Below are positions 4,991-5,114 of a stretch of DNA of 5,114 bases, one piece after another. The notes beneath the pieces were generated by a model that was given only the letters and a program-made list of their open reading frames with translations, searched no databases and was not told the DNA's origin. Numbering within the stretch: position 1 is the stretch's first letter; each line of letters opens with the position of its first letter. A program made the translations under genes and the position numbers. Source of the stretch: an uncultured Angelakisella sp. (lineage in GTDB: Bacteria; Bacillota; Clostridia; Oscillospirales; Ruminococcaceae); contig CANOCD010000118.1 in assembly GCA_947564495.1 (NCBI GenBank), positions 1 to 5,114 of the forward strand, written 5' to 3'.

Positions 4991-5114
4991 GTGAATTTAG
5001 ATAGATTATCTGAAGGCGAACTAATTACTCTTTATGGAGACATTATTTATGAGCTAAAACACAAGGGAATCATTCGATCAAAAAATGTTGTAGGAGATAT
5101 AGGAGAATATTTAG
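4991..5114 (+). CDS. Partial ORF, N-terminus resembling DUF6998-type (restriction/defence-associated) proteins
   Basis: Only the first 41 codons are present; the frame is open at the window end. From GTG 4991 the product would begin M(V)NLDRLSEGELITLYGDII and continue through KHKGIIRSKNVVGDIGEYL. The pattern 'helix, then R-[ST]-K-N-x-V-G-D-x-G-E-Y-L' recalls the N-terminus of DUF6998-like proteins, which I associate with nuclease or restriction neighbourhoods; this is from memory and unconfirmed. I prefer GTG 4991 because AAAGGA (4974-4979) sits 11 nt upstream. ATG 4979 is in frame but lacks a well-spaced ribosome site, and a stop at 4973 bounds the frame. By hand count 38 of 124 bases are G or C, far below the other two genes, which suggests transferred DNA. 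Function is not established. Confidence 0.6.
   Translation, partial: MNLDRLSEGELITLYGDIIYELKHKGIIRSKNVVGDIGEYL

Noticed and set aside
1..5114. CRISPR array or tandem repeats
   Set aside because: No regularly spaced direct repeats are visible anywhere; the only repeats are inverted and local, plus one 10-bp direct repeat (485-494, 569-578) inside the MITE.

Overview
The window looks like the chromosome of a high-GC, Gram-positive, motile member of the Clostridia. An Oscillospiraceae-type gut bacterium such as a Flavonifractor or Oscillibacter relative is my best guess. The reasons are strongly GC-biased third codon positions, near-consensus AGGAGG ribosome sites, intrinsic terminators after genes, a guanine-type riboswitch and a dCache chemoreceptor. 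The genus is inference; no marker gene is present.

Layout: (1) 1-707 has no convincing protein gene. It holds an AT-rich patch (1-122), a run of GC-rich hairpins ending in an intrinsic terminator (123-258), a sigma-A-like promoter (354-382), a GC hairpin (412-431) and a 219-bp MITE-like element with long terminal inverted repeats and a 3-bp target duplication (458-676). (2) 708-2735 encodes a complete methyl-accepting chemotaxis protein, closed by a terminator at 2747-2781. (3) 2782-3159 is a regulatory leader. It has an imperfect palindrome, an extended -10 promoter, a guanine-class riboswitch aptamer (2942-3009) with non-canonical loops, and a terminator hairpin as its expression platform. 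(4) 3160-4578 encodes an NCS2/AzgA-type purine permease, followed by a perfect 14-bp hairpin and then a U-tract terminator. (5) 4721-4942 is a self-contained tRNA-Ser(CGA) gene with its own promoter and terminator. (6) From about 4944 the sequence turns AT-rich, and an ORF starts that runs off the window end. Its N-terminus resembles DUF6998-type proteins linked to restriction/defence loci.

The chemoreceptor, permease and tRNA are on the same strand but separated by terminators, so they are probably independent units. The clearest functional unit is riboswitch plus permease: guanine or hypoxanthine binding to the leader should stop transcription of the importer. The points most worth checking are the variant loops of the riboswitch, the MITE inside the chemoreceptor leader, the unassigned structured region at 123-258, and the composition break just after the tRNA gene, which may mark an island edge. 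I found no complete undescribed multi-gene system.
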